NCBI RefSeq assembly: GCF_040546595.1
Contig: NZ_JBEPOB010000001.1
Location: 4,899,001-4,963,000 of the forward strand
Direction: 5' to 3'
DNA: 64,000 nt
From: Bosea sp. OAE506
Lineage (GTDB): Bacteria > Pseudomonadota > Alphaproteobacteria > Rhizobiales > Beijerinckiaceae
Shown here: positions 18,557 through 27,880 of the stretch, one piece after another
Layout of the letters: the number at the start of each line of letters is the position of its first letter
Numbering within the stretch: position 1 is the stretch's first letter
Position numbers and translations under genes: made by a program
Notes under the pieces: model-generated
Database searches by the model: none
The model's input: the letters and a program-made list of their open reading frames with translations, nothing else
What the model was told of the DNA's origin: nothing

Positions 18557-20400
18557 CGATGACTGTTTCGACGATGCCTGCGGGGCCTCATTCGGCCTCG
18601 CTCGACCTCGGCGTGATCGGCAACTGCTCGATCGCGGCCCTCATCGACCGGCGCGCCCGGATCGTCTGGGGTTGTTTCCCGCGCTTCGACCGTGACCCGG
18701 TTTTCTGTGCCCTGATCGACAACCAGCCCGATGACGGCGACGCCATGCCCGAAAAGGGTGTCTTCGCGATCGAACTCGTGGGCATGACACGCTGCGAGCA
18801 GTCCTACCTCGACAACACCGCGATCCTCTCCTCGGTGCTGTCGGACGATCATGGCAACGCCATCGAGATCCTCGATTTCGCGCCGCGCTTCGTGCGCTAT
18901 GAGCGCTTCTTCCGGCCGCCGCAGATCGTCCGGCGCGTCCGGCGCATCTCCGGCCGGCCGCGCATCCGCGTGGTCGTGAAGCCCGCGCTCGGCATCGGCG
19001 AGGAGCCCGACGAGATCACCCGCGGCTCCAACCATGTCCGCTTCGTCGGGGCCGACCAGACCATCCGCCTGACCACGGACGCGCCGATCTCCTATGTCGT
19101 GGACGGCGTGCCCTTTGCAGTGGAGCGGCCCTATTCCTTCTTCATCGGCTCCGACGAGGCGCTTCGCGCCGAGATCGAGGAAACCTCACGCGAGTTCCTA
19201 GACAAGACAACGGATTACTGGCGGGGCTGGGTGCGCTCGCTCTCACTGCCTTTCGAATACCAGCGCGAGGTCATCCGCGCGGCGATCACGCTGAAGCTCT
19301 GCGCCTTCGAGGAGACGGGCGCCATTGTCGCGGCGCTGACCACCTCGATCCCCGAGGCGCCGGGCACGCAGCGCAACTGGGACTACCGTTTCTGCTGGCT
19401 GCGGGACGCCTATTTCGTCGTCCACGCCCTGAACCGGCTCGGCACGACGCGAACGATGGAGGACTATCTCGGCTTCATCACCAACATCGTCGACAGCTTC
19501 ACCGAAAGCGGCGCCGAGCATCTCCCGCCGCTCTATCCGATCACGAGGGGCGGGACGCTGCGTGAATTCGAGGCAGCCACGCTTTCGGGCTATCGCGGCC
19601 ACCAGCCGGTGCGCTTCGGCAATGGCGCGGCGATCCAGGTCCAGAACGATGGCTATGGCGCGGTCGTGCTGGCGGCGACCCATGCCTTCTTCGACCAACG
19701 CCTGATCCAGCCCGGCAAGGAATCGCTGTTTGGCCAGCTGGAGCGGATGGGGCAGCTTGCCGCCACCTGCTTCGACAAGCCCGATGCCGGCCCCTGGGAG
19801 CTGCGCGAGAAGGAGGCGGTGCATTCCTTCTCCAGCGTGATGTGCTGGGCGGCGTGCGATCGTCTCGCCCGCATTGCGGCGACGCTCGGCCGCGCCGACC
19901 GCAGCGCATACTGGGAGGCCGAGGCCACGCGCCTCAAGGGCGTGATCCTCGACAACATCTGGAACACCGGGAAGGGTCATCTCGTCTCGACCTTCGGCGG
20001 CGACGATCTCGACGCCACCCTCCTGCTGCTCGCCGAGCTCGGCTTCCTGAAGGCGGACGACCCGCGCTATGTCGCGACGGTGGAGGCGATCGGCCGCGAC
20101 CTGACGCGCGGCGACCTCCTCCTGCGCTACGCGACGCAGGACGATTTCGGCTTCATGCACACCGGCTTCCTGATCTGCGCCTTCTGGTATGTCGATGCGC
20201 TGCATGCGATCGGCCGGCGCGAGGAGGCGAAGGCCCTGTTCGGCCGCATCCTGAAACGGCGCAACAGTTTCGGCCTGCTGTCGGAAGACGCTGATCTCGA
20301 AACAGGCGAGCTCTGGGGCAACTTCCCCCAGACCTACTCCCATGTCGGGATGATCAACTCGGCGATGCGGCTCAGCCGCAATTGGGAAGAGGCGTTCTGA
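18553..20400 (+). CDS. Glycoside hydrolase family 15 protein (trehalase or glucoamylase-like)
   Basis: A protein of 615 aa, no signal peptide, cytosolic. The N-terminal beta-sandwich (about 15-230) starts DLGVIGNCSIAALIDR, typical of GH15-like proteins. The (alpha/alpha)6 barrel includes NWDYRFCWLRDAYFVVHAL, WELREKEAVHSFSSVMCWAA with the likely general acid Glu, and GLLSEDADLETGELWGNFPQ with the likely catalytic base, then TYSHVGMINSAMRLS. GH15 enzymes release glucose from starch-like glucans or split trehalose. Co-translation with otsB (4-nt overlap) favours a role in trehalose turnover, but glucan hydrolysis cannot be excluded. A second ATG lies two codons downstream (18559). Confidence 0.88.
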   Translation: MTMTVSTMPAGPHSASLDLGVIGNCSIAALIDRRARIVWGCFPRFDRDPVFCALIDNQPDDGDAMPEKGVFAIELVGMTRCEQSYLDNTAILSSVLSDDHGNAIEILDFAPRFVRYERFFRPPQIVRRVRRISGRPRIRVVVKPALGIGEEPDEITRGSNHVRFVGADQTIRLTTDAPISYVVDGVPFAVERPYSFFIGSDEALRAEIEETSREFLDKTTDYWRGWVRSLSLPFEYQREVIRAAITLKLCAFEETGAIVAALTTSIPEAPGTQRNWDYRFCWLRDAYFVVHALNRLGTTRTMEDYLGFITNIVDSFTESGAEHLPPLYPITRGGTLREFEAATLSGYRGHQPVRFGNGAAIQVQNDGYGAVVLAATHAFFDQRLIQPGKESLFGQLERMGQLAATCFDKPDAGPWELREKEAVHSFSSVMCWAACDRLARIAATLGRADRSAYWEAEATRLKGVILDNIWNTGKGHLVSTFGGDDLDATLLLLAELGFLKADDPRYVATVEAIGRDLTRGDLLLRYATQDDFGFMHTGFLICAFWYVDALHAIGRREEAKALFGRILKRRNSFGLLSEDADLETGELWGNFPQTYSHVGMINSAMRLSRNWEEAF

Positions 20401-20410
20401 CCAAGGTAAG

Positions 20411-20502
20411 CGTCATGGTCGGGCTTGCCCGGACCATCTCGTGAAGGAGACCCTCCGGCCCGAGAAGCTCGGGTCGCCGCTCCGCGTCGCCCGAGCATGA
20501 CG
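20411..20502. repeat. Intergenic palindromic repeat, copy C
   Basis: A 92-bp element running CGTCATGGTCGGGCTTGCCC... to ...CGCCCGAGCATGACG between the convergent GH15 and M20 peptidase genes. The left part contains GGTCGGGCTTGCCCGGACC. The right part, reversed, reads CGTCATGCTCGGGCGACGCGG, which matches the left arm of copies D and F. Same family as the copies at 2525, 5539, 30436, 31787 and 43075. Confidence 0.7.
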
Positions 20503-20513
20503 TCTCTGGCGCC

Positions 20514-21722
20514 TCACTCCATCAGCTTCGCCGCGCGCATCACCGACAGCGCCAGCACCTGCGCGGCGGGCACGATACTCTCGACCTCAAGGAACTCGTC
20601 GGGCGTATGGGCCATGCCGCCAATGGGCCCGACGCTGCACAGCGTCGGGCAGCCCTGCGCCGCGGTGAAGCCGGAATCGGCGCAGCCGCCGGTGAACTCG
20701 GCGATGGTCGCGATGCCGAAGCCGGCGGACGCTTCGCGATAGGTCTCGAACAGCTTCTGCGAGTCAGACGTCCCTTCCAGCGGCAGGAACTCGCCCTTGA
20801 TCGAGAGCACGGCGCCCGTGCCTGGCACGACCGGCGTCTCGACAATGGCGCGGATGGCATCCACCATCGCGCTACGCTGGGCGGCCGTGACATAGCGCAG
20901 GTCGATCTCGCACCAGGCATGGGGCGCGACCGTGTTGACGGTCTGGCCGCCGCCGATCAGCCCGACATTGACCGTGATGCCCTTCTCGAGATCGGTGAGG
21001 CCCTGCAACTTCGGAATCTTGTGACCGAGATCGACGATGGCCGAGGCGCCCTTCTCGTAGTTCGCGCCGGAATGGGCGGGCTTGCCGGTGAATTCGGCGC
21101 GCATGAAGACGCCGCCCTTGCGGCCGCTGGTGACCGACTGGCGCCGGTCGCGGGCGAAATCGCTGCCGACAGGCAGGCGGCTGGGCTCGGCGTTGAAGAC
21201 ACAGCGCGATTCCCGCGCCGCCGCCTCGATCACCGGGCGCGAGGACGGCGAGCCGATCTCCTCGTCGCTCGTCGTCAGCATCATCAGCGGGGCGGAGAGG
21301 CCGCCACATTCGGCGAAGGCGGCGGCGACGAAAGCCTCGATCACGAGACCTGCCTTCATGTCGGCGACGCCCGGCCCATAGGCCCGGCCATCCTTGATCG
21401 AGAACGGCCGTCGCGTCGGCTCACCCTTCGGGAAGACGGTGTCGCGATGGCCGAGCAGCAGTACCGGGCGCTGGTCGTTGGCCGAGGGGTTCGGCAGGCG
21501 CGCCTTGACCGCATCGCCATAGCGGCCATCGGGGATGATCTCGACATCGAGCCCGTTGCGCTCATGAAAGCGGGCGATCACCTGCCCGGCGCGATCGACG
21601 CCCTCCTTGTCGTAGGAACCGGAATCCGTATCGACCATCTCGCGCAGGAGCGCGACCATCGCGTCCTTGCGGTCGGCGAGCCAGGCCGTGACCTTGGCTT
21701 CCTCGGGAGTCATCGCGCTCAT
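20514..21722 (-). CDS. M20 family metallopeptidase (carboxypeptidase G2-like)
   Basis: A zinc peptidase of 402 aa, no signal peptide, so probably cytosolic. Metal ligands of the M20 family are visible: His in LLGHRDTVFPKG, bridging Asp in YGPGVADMKAG, the catalytic Glu pair in TTSDEEIGSP, the Glu ligand in FNAEPSR, and the final His in GGMAHTPDEFLEVES. A dimerisation domain is inserted at about 190-305 (VFMRAEFTGKPAHSGANYEKGASA). The nearest named group is glutamate carboxypeptidase/CPG2, which removes C-terminal Glu from peptides or folates. The substrate here is unknown. It is monocistronic as far as can be seen, converging on the GH15 gene. Confidence 0.87.
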   Translation of the reverse strand: MSAMTPEEAKVTAWLADRKDAMVALLREMVDTDSGSYDKEGVDRAGQVIARFHERNGLDVEIIPDGRYGDAVKARLPNPSANDQRPVLLLGHRDTVFPKGEPTRRPFSIKDGRAYGPGVADMKAGLVIEAFVAAAFAECGGLSAPLMMLTTSDEEIGSPSSRPVIEAAARESRCVFNAEPSRLPVGSDFARDRRQSVTSGRKGGVFMRAEFTGKPAHSGANYEKGASAIVDLGHKIPKLQGLTDLEKGITVNVGLIGGGQTVNTVAPHAWCEIDLRYVTAAQRSAMVDAIRAIVETPVVPGTGAVLSIKGEFLPLEGTSDSQKLFETYREASAGFGIATIAEFTGGCADSGFTAAQGCPTLCSVGPIGGMAHTPDEFLEVESIVPAAQVLALSVMRAAKLME

Positions 21723-21828
21723 GGCTCGTTCTCATGGTTCCGGACGGGACTAGTCGGGACCTTAGACAAGCTGGCTTCCGACCGAAAGCGTATCGCTGCG
21801 AGCGGGGCTGCGCAAAAAAAGCGGAGCG

Positions 21829-24600
21829 CTATTTCGGCGCCGCCATTTTCCGGATCAGCGCGTCACGGGCTGCGCGAGTCTGGGCTCGCAAGGCCTCGTC
21901 ATCGGGTGTTCGCACCGGCTGTTCGAGCGCCTTGGCGTAATAGCCCAGCGCCAGTTGGTCCGAGGCGATCTCGGCATAGAGATCGCCCAGCCGCTTGTTC
22001 GCGATCAGGGCGGCATCGGGCTTCCCTGCCGCGTCCTCGAAGGCGCCGATGGCGCCCGGCGCATCGCCATTGCGGCGTCTCAGTTCGGCCAGCGCCAGCA
22101 GGATCCGCACGTCGTCGCTACGAGCTTTGCGCGCCGCATCCGCATCGGCCAGCGCGGCCTTCAAATCGCCCTGCCCGTTACGCGCCTCAATCCGGATCAG
22201 CAGCGCCTCTGCATCCGTGGCGCGCGCAGCCAGATGCGCCGTCGCATCCTCGACCGCGCCACTGAAATTGCGCAGCCCGAGCCTGGCCCTGGCCCGCAGC
22301 AGAAGCAGGTCCGCCTCGGGCGCAGAAACCGCGAGGGCCGCACCGGCGAAACGCTCGGCCGCGCCGAGGTCGCCCGTCGCGAGATGGATGCGCGCGGCCA
22401 ACGCCAGCCAGCGCGGCTCCGTGGGCTCGATGCGCAGCGCCATGGCGATGTCAGTCAGTGCGCCGGGATTGTCGCCGCGCAGCAGCAGCCGCGCTCGCTC
22501 GCCATAGGCCGAGGCGCGATCGGGCATGCGCCGGATCGCCTCGCTGAAATCGGCATGGGCGGCCCGGCTCTGATTCAGCTGAACACGTGCGAGCCCGCGA
22601 TGCAGGAACAGATCCGCCATATGCCCGGGCGTGATGCCCATGCTCGCGGCCTTGAAGGGCACCGCTCCCGTCTCGTCGATTGCGGTGGTCAGGTCGGAGG
22701 CTGCTTCGAGGGCATTTCCGAGTTTTGCGAAGGCGATCCCGCGGACGGCGCTGGCGCCGCTATGGGCACGATTGGTGGTGAGGACGGCCGAGGCGGCCTC
22801 AGCGGCCGCTGCCGCTTCGCCACGCGCCAGGAAAGCCCGCGCGCGCAGCGCCTGTCGCGTCATCTCGTTGCCGAGATGACCCTGCGGCCGGGAATCGAGG
22901 GCGGCCAATGCTTCATCCGTCTTGTCGTTCTCGATGAGGGCAATGACGAACAGATCGTCATTGAGAAACTGGCGGCGGTCCTCCGGCACCACGCGCCGGA
23001 TTTCCCTCAGGTCGGCCAACGCCGCCGCGGCACGGCCAGCCATCAGTTGCATCGTCCCGCGCATCTCGAGGGCATAGGGAGCCGCACCATCGCGCATCAA
23101 AATCTGGGTCAGGTCCGCGATGGCCGCCTCATAATCGCCCTTGCCCTCCGCCGCCGTCGCGCGCGTCAGCAACGCCTCTTCGTGCTCCGGTGATCCGGAG
23201 GAGGCCCGACGCACGGCACTGTCGGCATCCGCCCAGGCCCGCTCGTAAGGCCGAAGATCGGAATCGTAGCGATAGGTCGACATATGCGCATAGGCGCGGG
23301 CGATCGTCGCCGGGAGGTGATCCGGCGCTGCGGCGACGGCGAGATCGAGATCGCCCAGCTGCTCGGCGAAAGGGCGCGCCCGCGAGCGCAGGATCAGTCG
23401 ATGGGCCCGCTCCTGGGGCGTCGTCGCCGTTTCGACAAGCCGGTCGCAACTCTGGAACCGCAACGGATCGTCGCGCCTGTCGCAGCGCGACTTCAGTTCG
23501 GCCTCGTCGAGATCGGCGACGACGATCGGCGCCGGTGTGTCGAGTTCGATGATCCAGGCTGCCGCGACATTTCGGGAGGTCCTGTCATAGGCCATGATCG
23601 TATCTGTGCGAGCGGCCGATTGCGCGTAGAGCGCGCGCGCGCCGGGCTTGTCGCCAGCCGCCAGGAGGATCTCGGCCTTGATCTGAACGGCGTCGAACAG
23701 CTTCGGGTCGAGCTCGATCGCCTTGTCGGCATCGGTCCGCGCGCCGGCCAGATCCTTCATGGCGAGCTTGACGGCGGCTCGCGTCGCAAAGGCGCGGCCA
23801 TAGCGCGGCGCCTTCTCGACGACGCGCTCGGCGTCGGCGAGCGCGTCGGCGACCTTGTTCTGCGCCAGCCGCGCTCGCGCCCGGATCTCGTTGAGATCGT
23901 GGACGGTCGGGAAAGCCGCGAGACCGTCCGAGGTTTCCTTTTCGGCGAGCTCGTAGGCGTTGAGATAAAAATGGCTGCGGGCCTTGGTGATAAAACCCTC
24001 GTTGCCCTTGAAGCCAAGGGTGCGCGCCTGTTCGATCGCCGCGACGGCCTCGCGATATTGGCCCGTGGAGTAATGCAGAAGCCCCATCATATAGTGGCTG
24101 CGCGGATGCTCCCGCTGCCAGAACAAGCCCTGGCTGAGATCGGCGCGCGCCCCGGCAAAGTCATTCTGCAGCATCTTCAGGTAGCCGCGATTGGCGTAAT
24201 TGTCGGCGTCGAAGGGCGCCATCTCGAGCGCCGTGGTGAAATCCGCCATCGCGCCTGCCGTGTTGCCCAGGCCGAAGCGGATCTGGGCGCGGTCGCGATA
24301 AAGCGGCATCGCCTTCGGCGCGAGTGTGATCGTCTCACTGTAGTCCTTCTCGGCCTCGGCCAGACGGTTGAGAGCCCAGTAAGCCTGGGCACGGCTGAGC
24401 AGGGCCGAGCCCTTCGCCTTGCGGTCCCCGCGCCCCTTGATGATCGTGGTGCAGGCGGCAATCGCCCGCTCGGTCTTCTCGGCCCTGCAGAGCGCGACGG
24501 TCTCGGCCTTCTGGGCCAGGGCCGGCGTGGGAGAGAATGCCAGGGCCGCGGCCAGTGGCAGCGCGGCGAGCGATGCGATCCTTGAGAACGAGCAGGCCAT
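21829..24600 (-). CDS. Large exported tetratricopeptide-repeat protein
   Basis: A protein of 923 aa. It has an N-terminal signal sequence (MACSFSRIASLAALPLAAAL then FSPTPALAQ), so it is exported, probably periplasmic. The whole mature protein is built of TPR-like helical hairpins, e.g. AEKDYSETITLAPKAMPLYR, ADFTTALEMAPFDADNYANR and ADFSEAIRRMPDRASAYGER, at least fifteen units by eye. A few Cys lie near the N-terminus (ALCRAEKTERAIAACTTI) and mid-protein. No enzymatic domain is seen; a scaffold or envelope-assembly role is plausible but unproven. The ATG at 24600 is chosen because it starts the signal peptide. It lies between the M20 peptidase and a LysE exporter without obvious functional linkage. 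Confidence 0.82.
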   Translation of the reverse strand: MACSFSRIASLAALPLAAALAFSPTPALAQKAETVALCRAEKTERAIAACTTIIKGRGDRKAKGSALLSRAQAYWALNRLAEAEKDYSETITLAPKAMPLYRDRAQIRFGLGNTAGAMADFTTALEMAPFDADNYANRGYLKMLQNDFAGARADLSQGLFWQREHPRSHYMMGLLHYSTGQYREAVAAIEQARTLGFKGNEGFITKARSHFYLNAYELAEKETSDGLAAFPTVHDLNEIRARARLAQNKVADALADAERVVEKAPRYGRAFATRAAVKLAMKDLAGARTDADKAIELDPKLFDAVQIKAEILLAAGDKPGARALYAQSAARTDTIMAYDRTSRNVAAAWIIELDTPAPIVVADLDEAELKSRCDRRDDPLRFQSCDRLVETATTPQERAHRLILRSRARPFAEQLGDLDLAVAAAPDHLPATIARAYAHMSTYRYDSDLRPYERAWADADSAVRRASSGSPEHEEALLTRATAAEGKGDYEAAIADLTQILMRDGAAPYALEMRGTMQLMAGRAAAALADLREIRRVVPEDRRQFLNDDLFVIALIENDKTDEALAALDSRPQGHLGNEMTRQALRARAFLARGEAAAAAEAASAVLTTNRAHSGASAVRGIAFAKLGNALEAASDLTTAIDETGAVPFKAASMGITPGHMADLFLHRGLARVQLNQSRAAHADFSEAIRRMPDRASAYGERARLLLRGDNPGALTDIAMALRIEPTEPRWLALAARIHLATGDLGAAERFAGAALAVSAPEADLLLLRARARLGLRNFSGAVEDATAHLAARATDAEALLIRIEARNGQGDLKAALADADAARKARSDDVRILLALAELRRRNGDAPGAIGAFEDAAGKPDAALIANKRLGDLYAEIASDQLALGYYAKALEQPVRTPDDEALRAQTRAARDALIRKMAAPK

Positions 24601-24737
24601 CGACCACCCTCCCCTGCCGACCATCGCTGGTTGACGCAGAGGGATCGTAGCAAAGGTCAAGCATGCCGTCATGCCGCTTCGCGCGGCAGTCGGAGCGGGC
24701 CACTGGCAGCTGGCTGACGGGGCTCTCGGACCGAAAG

Positions 24738-25370
24738 CTAGCGCCGCACTTCCGTGGCCATCTTCACCGCGAAGCCCGCGAGCATGCTGCCCATCAGCCA
24801 GCGCTGTGCGAGCGCCCAGCCCGGCCTTCGGCGCAGGAACAGCGCAATCGAGCCCGCAGCGCAGGCGATCAGCGCATTCACCGTGACGCTGATCGCGATC
24901 TGGACCGAGCCGAGGACCAGCGACTGGCCGAGGACACCGCCGGAAGCGGGATCGATGAACTGCGGCAGAAGCGCGAGATAGAGCATCGCGATCTTCGGGT
25001 TGAGCATGCTGGTCAGAAAGCCCATGGCGAGCAGCCTGCGCGGGCTATCGACGGGAAGGTCGCGGATCTGGAAGGGCGAGGCACCGCCCGGGCGGACCGC
25101 CTGCCAGGCCAGCCAGAGCAGATAGAGCGCGCCCCCGAACCGCAACGCGTCATAGGCGAAGGGCACCGCGAAAAGCAGCGCCGTGATGCCGAAGGCCGCG
25201 CTCAGCATGTAGACGACGAGGCCGAGCGCCACGCCGCCGAGCGAAACCAGACCCGCGAGGCGGCCCTGCGCGATCGACCGCGAGATCAGGTAGATCATGT
25301 TGGGGCCGGGCGTGAGCACCATGCCGAGGCAGATCAGGGCGAACGCCGCGAGTTCTTTCGATTCAGGCAT
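24738..25370 (-). CDS. LysE/RhtB family amino-acid exporter
   Basis: An inner-membrane protein of 210 aa with about six hydrophobic segments. The family signature GMVLTPGPNMIYLISRSIAQG sits in the first helix region, followed by GVALGLVVYMLSAAFG and SMLNPKIAMLYLALLPQFID. RhtB/LysE proteins export amino acids such as threonine, homoserine or lysine by proton exchange. The substrate cannot be read from sequence. It stands alone, reading leftwards and divergent from a small membrane protein gene at 25533. Confidence 0.9.
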   Translation of the reverse strand: MPESKELAAFALICLGMVLTPGPNMIYLISRSIAQGRLAGLVSLGGVALGLVVYMLSAAFGITALLFAVPFAYDALRFGGALYLLWLAWQAVRPGGASPFQIRDLPVDSPRRLLAMGFLTSMLNPKIAMLYLALLPQFIDPASGGVLGQSLVLGSVQIAISVTVNALIACAAGSIALFLRRRPGWALAQRWLMGSMLAGFAVKMATEVRR

Positions 25371-25532
25371 CGGCAGCTCCTTGCTGCTCCGGCGTGCCAG
25401 ATGATGCGGCTGCCCGCAATCTTACCGCCGGCATGCCAGCTCGCCGCGCAGCGCGCAGCCTCCCCCTCGGGAACCCGGCGCCGGAACCACCGTTGTCACC
25501 GCTGACCTGGATATCGGGTCGGGGGGATTTCC

Positions 25533-26039
25533 ATGACGCTGTTCAGCCGCCTGCTTTACACGGTGATCGCCTTCACGCTGCTTGCGGCGGCGATCCTGCT
25601 CATCGGCGTGGCCGTCTGGCGCACCGCGACAGGCTACTGGACGGGCGAGAACGCGCTGGAATCGATGCTGGACGGCATCGGCCTGATCATCATCGCGGTG
25701 GCGGTTGCCGATGTCGGCAAGTTCCTGTTCGAGGAGGAGGTTCTGTCGGACCGGGAGTTGCGGCGCCCGGCCGAGGCGCGGGGCTCGCTGACCAAGTTCA
25801 TGACCATCATCATCGTCGCGCTGAATCTCGAGGCGCTGGTGCTGATCGCCAAGACCTCCCGCGAAACGATGGGCGACATCGTCTATCCGGGGCTGCTGGT
25901 GTTCCTGGCTGCGACGGCGATGGTCGGGCTCGGCCTGTTCCAGAAGCTCAGCCAGAATGCCACCGCCGTGGTGCCGCCGGACCGTCCGAAGGGGAAAGGC
26001 GAGAAGCCGCAGGCCCGGGACAGCGCCGCGGAAGCCTGA
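25533..26039 (+). CDS. Hypothetical inner-membrane protein
   Basis: A protein of 168 aa. Four hydrophobic stretches are visible: residues about 8-30 (VIAFTLLAAAILLIGVAVW), 45-65 (GIGLIIIAVAVADVGKFLF), 88-105 (FMTIIIVALNLEALVLI) and 118-137 (GLLVFLAATAMVGLGLF). A charged, Lys/Pro-rich tail follows. The ATG at 25533 follows a G-rich GGGGGGATTTCC that can serve as ribosome binding site. I do not recognise a named family. It is divergent from the LysE gene and convergent with the dinB-like gene 10 nt away. Confidence 0.7.
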   Translation: MTLFSRLLYTVIAFTLLAAAILLIGVAVWRTATGYWTGENALESMLDGIGLIIIAVAVADVGKFLFEEEVLSDRELRRPAEARGSLTKFMTIIIVALNLEALVLIAKTSRETMGDIVYPGLLVFLAATAMVGLGLFQKLSQNATAVVPPDRPKGKGEKPQARDSAAEA

Positions 26040-26049
26040 CCGCGGAGCC

Positions 26050-26556
26050 TCAGCCCTCCGGCTCCAGCAGCATCAGGTCGGTGTCTTCGGGCCTCGCCCC
26101 GGCCGCGGTCAGCATGGCGTGGACCTGGCCGCGGTGGTGGGTCTGGTGGTTGAACAGATGGACGACCAGCAACGCGCGGGGCTTGCGCATCTCGCGCTGC
26201 GTCGCGCCGGAAAACCAGACGAGATCACCGGCCAGCCATTCGGGCGACAGCCCGCGCGCCCACTCCAGGATCGTGCCGTCGAAGGCGAGCCGCTGCGCGA
26301 CGAGGTCGGTCCAGTCGGCGACGAGGCCGGCGGATTCGTGGATGCGCTGGGTCGGCTTCGGCGTACCGGCAAAGCGCGACAGCCACATCCGGTCGGCCCA
26401 GAGCAGATGGCAGAGCGTGCTGTGGATCGACTTGAAGAAGGCGCCGCGATCCTGCCGGCGGGCCGCTTCGTCCAACGTGGCGGCGGCGGTCAGGAGACTT
26501 TCGTTCTGCCAGGCGTTGTAGCGCGCCAGGGTGCGGACATAGCCCGTGTCGATCAT
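26050..26556 (-). CDS. DinB family protein
   Basis: A four-helix-bundle protein of 168 aa with the DinB metal-binding pattern. The helix ARYNAWQNESLL near the N-terminus is followed by SIHSTLCHLLWADRMWLSR, with a first metal His, and HLFNHQTHHRGQVHAML, with two further His. DinB proteins bind Ni or Zn; some act as thiol-dependent transferases, and most are uncharacterised despite the DNA-damage name. The gene lies 12 nt downstream of the FAD oxidoreductase gene and reads the same way, so the two are probably co-transcribed. Confidence 0.85.
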   Translation of the reverse strand: MIDTGYVRTLARYNAWQNESLLTAAATLDEAARRQDRGAFFKSIHSTLCHLLWADRMWLSRFAGTPKPTQRIHESAGLVADWTDLVAQRLAFDGTILEWARGLSPEWLAGDLVWFSGATQREMRKPRALLVVHLFNHQTHHRGQVHAMLTAAGARPEDTDLMLLEPEG

Positions 26557-26568
26557 GGCCGCCTCCGT

Positions 26569-27792
26569 TCAGATGACGTTCGTTTCCAGCAGCGGCCGGC
26601 CCTCGACGATGCGCTCATGACCGAGCTCGGAGAGGTCCAGCGTGCGATAGCCGCCATGCAGGATGTGCTCGGCGAGACCGCGCCCAACCGCCGGCGCCTG
26701 CTGCAAGCCATGCCCGGAAAAGCCGTTGGCGAGGTAGAGCCCCGACAGGCCGACCGCGGGGCCGATGATGGCGTTGTGGTCGAGCTCGTTCATGTCATAG
26801 GGGCCGGCCCAGGCCCGGCCGGGCCTGATCTGCTCGAAGGCCGGGACACGATGGGCGAGTGCCGGCCAGACGACCTCCTCGAAGAAGCCCCAGTCGACAT
26901 CCTCGACATCCGCGTCGGTCTCGATCCACTCCCGGTCCTGCTCGGGCGTCAGCGGCGAGCAGCTGCCGATGAAGAGCTGCCCGTCGCTGCCGCGCTTGCC
27001 TTCCGGCCGGCACCAGGAGCCGCTCCGGTCGATCAGAAGCGGGCAGTTGTCGACCTCGCTTTTGCAGAGGAAGGAGAAGACATAGCGCTTCATCGACCGC
27101 ACGGGGATGGTCACGCCTGCCGTGGCGGCGAGGCGGGCGCCATGCGTGCCCGAGGCGTTCACCGCGGCGCCGCAGGCGATGCGGCTGCCGTCGGCGAGTT
27201 CGACACCGGACACGCGGCCGCCCTCGACGGTGTAACGGGTCACCTCTCCCTGGCGGTATTCAACGCCGAGCGACCGCGCCTTCTTGCGAAACGCTTGCAA
27301 CACGGCCCAACCGTCAAACCACCCCTCGCCGCTCACGCCGAAGCTGCCGCAGGCGATGTCGTCCGCGTTCATCCAGGGAAATTTGCTGCGCAGCATGGGC
27401 GCAGCATAAAGCGCAATATCGGCGCCCTCGGCGGCCTGCAGCGCCTGGTTGGCGGCGAGCACGGGAGCCCCTTCCTCGCCCGCCAGATAGAGATAGCCGC
27501 CTTCGTGCAGATCGATGACCGGCACCTCGCCCTCGACAGCAAGACGGGTGCCGATGTTGCGCAGGAAATCGATGCCGTGCAGCGAGATGCGGATGTTCAC
27601 CGCGCTCGAATATTGCTGGCGGATCGACGCTGCGGAGAGCGCCGAGGCGGCGTAGCGATAGGTCGGATCCTTCTCGACGACGACGATCCTGCCCCTGAAA
27701 CCCGGATCGGCAGCGAGGTGATAGGCGACCGAGGAGCCAAGCGCACCGCCGCCGCAGATGACAACGTCGGCGGATTCGGACGAAGACGACAT
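26569..27792 (-). CDS. FAD-dependent oxidoreductase (DAO/DadA superfamily)
   Basis: A protein of 407 aa. The dinucleotide-binding motif DVVICGGGALGSSVAYHLA lies at residues 8-27. The superfamily segment SAASIRQQYSSAVNIRISLHG and a C-terminal flavin motif GLYLANGFSGHGLQQAPAVG with AEHIL are present. Such enzymes oxidise D-amino acids, sarcosine, dimethylglycine or cyclic imino acids. It is divergent from a gcvA-type LysR gene, beyond which lie an ALDH7 dehydrogenase and glutaryl-CoA dehydrogenase. A role as pipecolate or D-lysine-derived amine oxidase in the same lysine pathway is attractive, but this is inference from position. The start ATG at 27792 (MSSSSESADVV) directly precedes the Rossmann fold. 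Confidence 0.82.
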   Translation of the reverse strand: MSSSSESADVVICGGGALGSSVAYHLAADPGFRGRIVVVEKDPTYRYAASALSAASIRQQYSSAVNIRISLHGIDFLRNIGTRLAVEGEVPVIDLHEGGYLYLAGEEGAPVLAANQALQAAEGADIALYAAPMLRSKFPWMNADDIACGSFGVSGEGWFDGWAVLQAFRKKARSLGVEYRQGEVTRYTVEGGRVSGVELADGSRIACGAAVNASGTHGARLAATAGVTIPVRSMKRYVFSFLCKSEVDNCPLLIDRSGSWCRPEGKRGSDGQLFIGSCSPLTPEQDREWIETDADVEDVDWGFFEEVVWPALAHRVPAFEQIRPGRAWAGPYDMNELDHNAIIGPAVGLSGLYLANGFSGHGLQQAPAVGRGLAEHILHGGYRTLDLSELGHERIVEGRPLLETNVI

Positions 27793-27880
27793 GGCGGGTC
27801 CCAAGCCAGAGACGGGTGCGCGCTGCGACCCGGTTGATGAACGCTGCGCATGAATGGCGCGGCCGGCGAAACTTGTCGAG

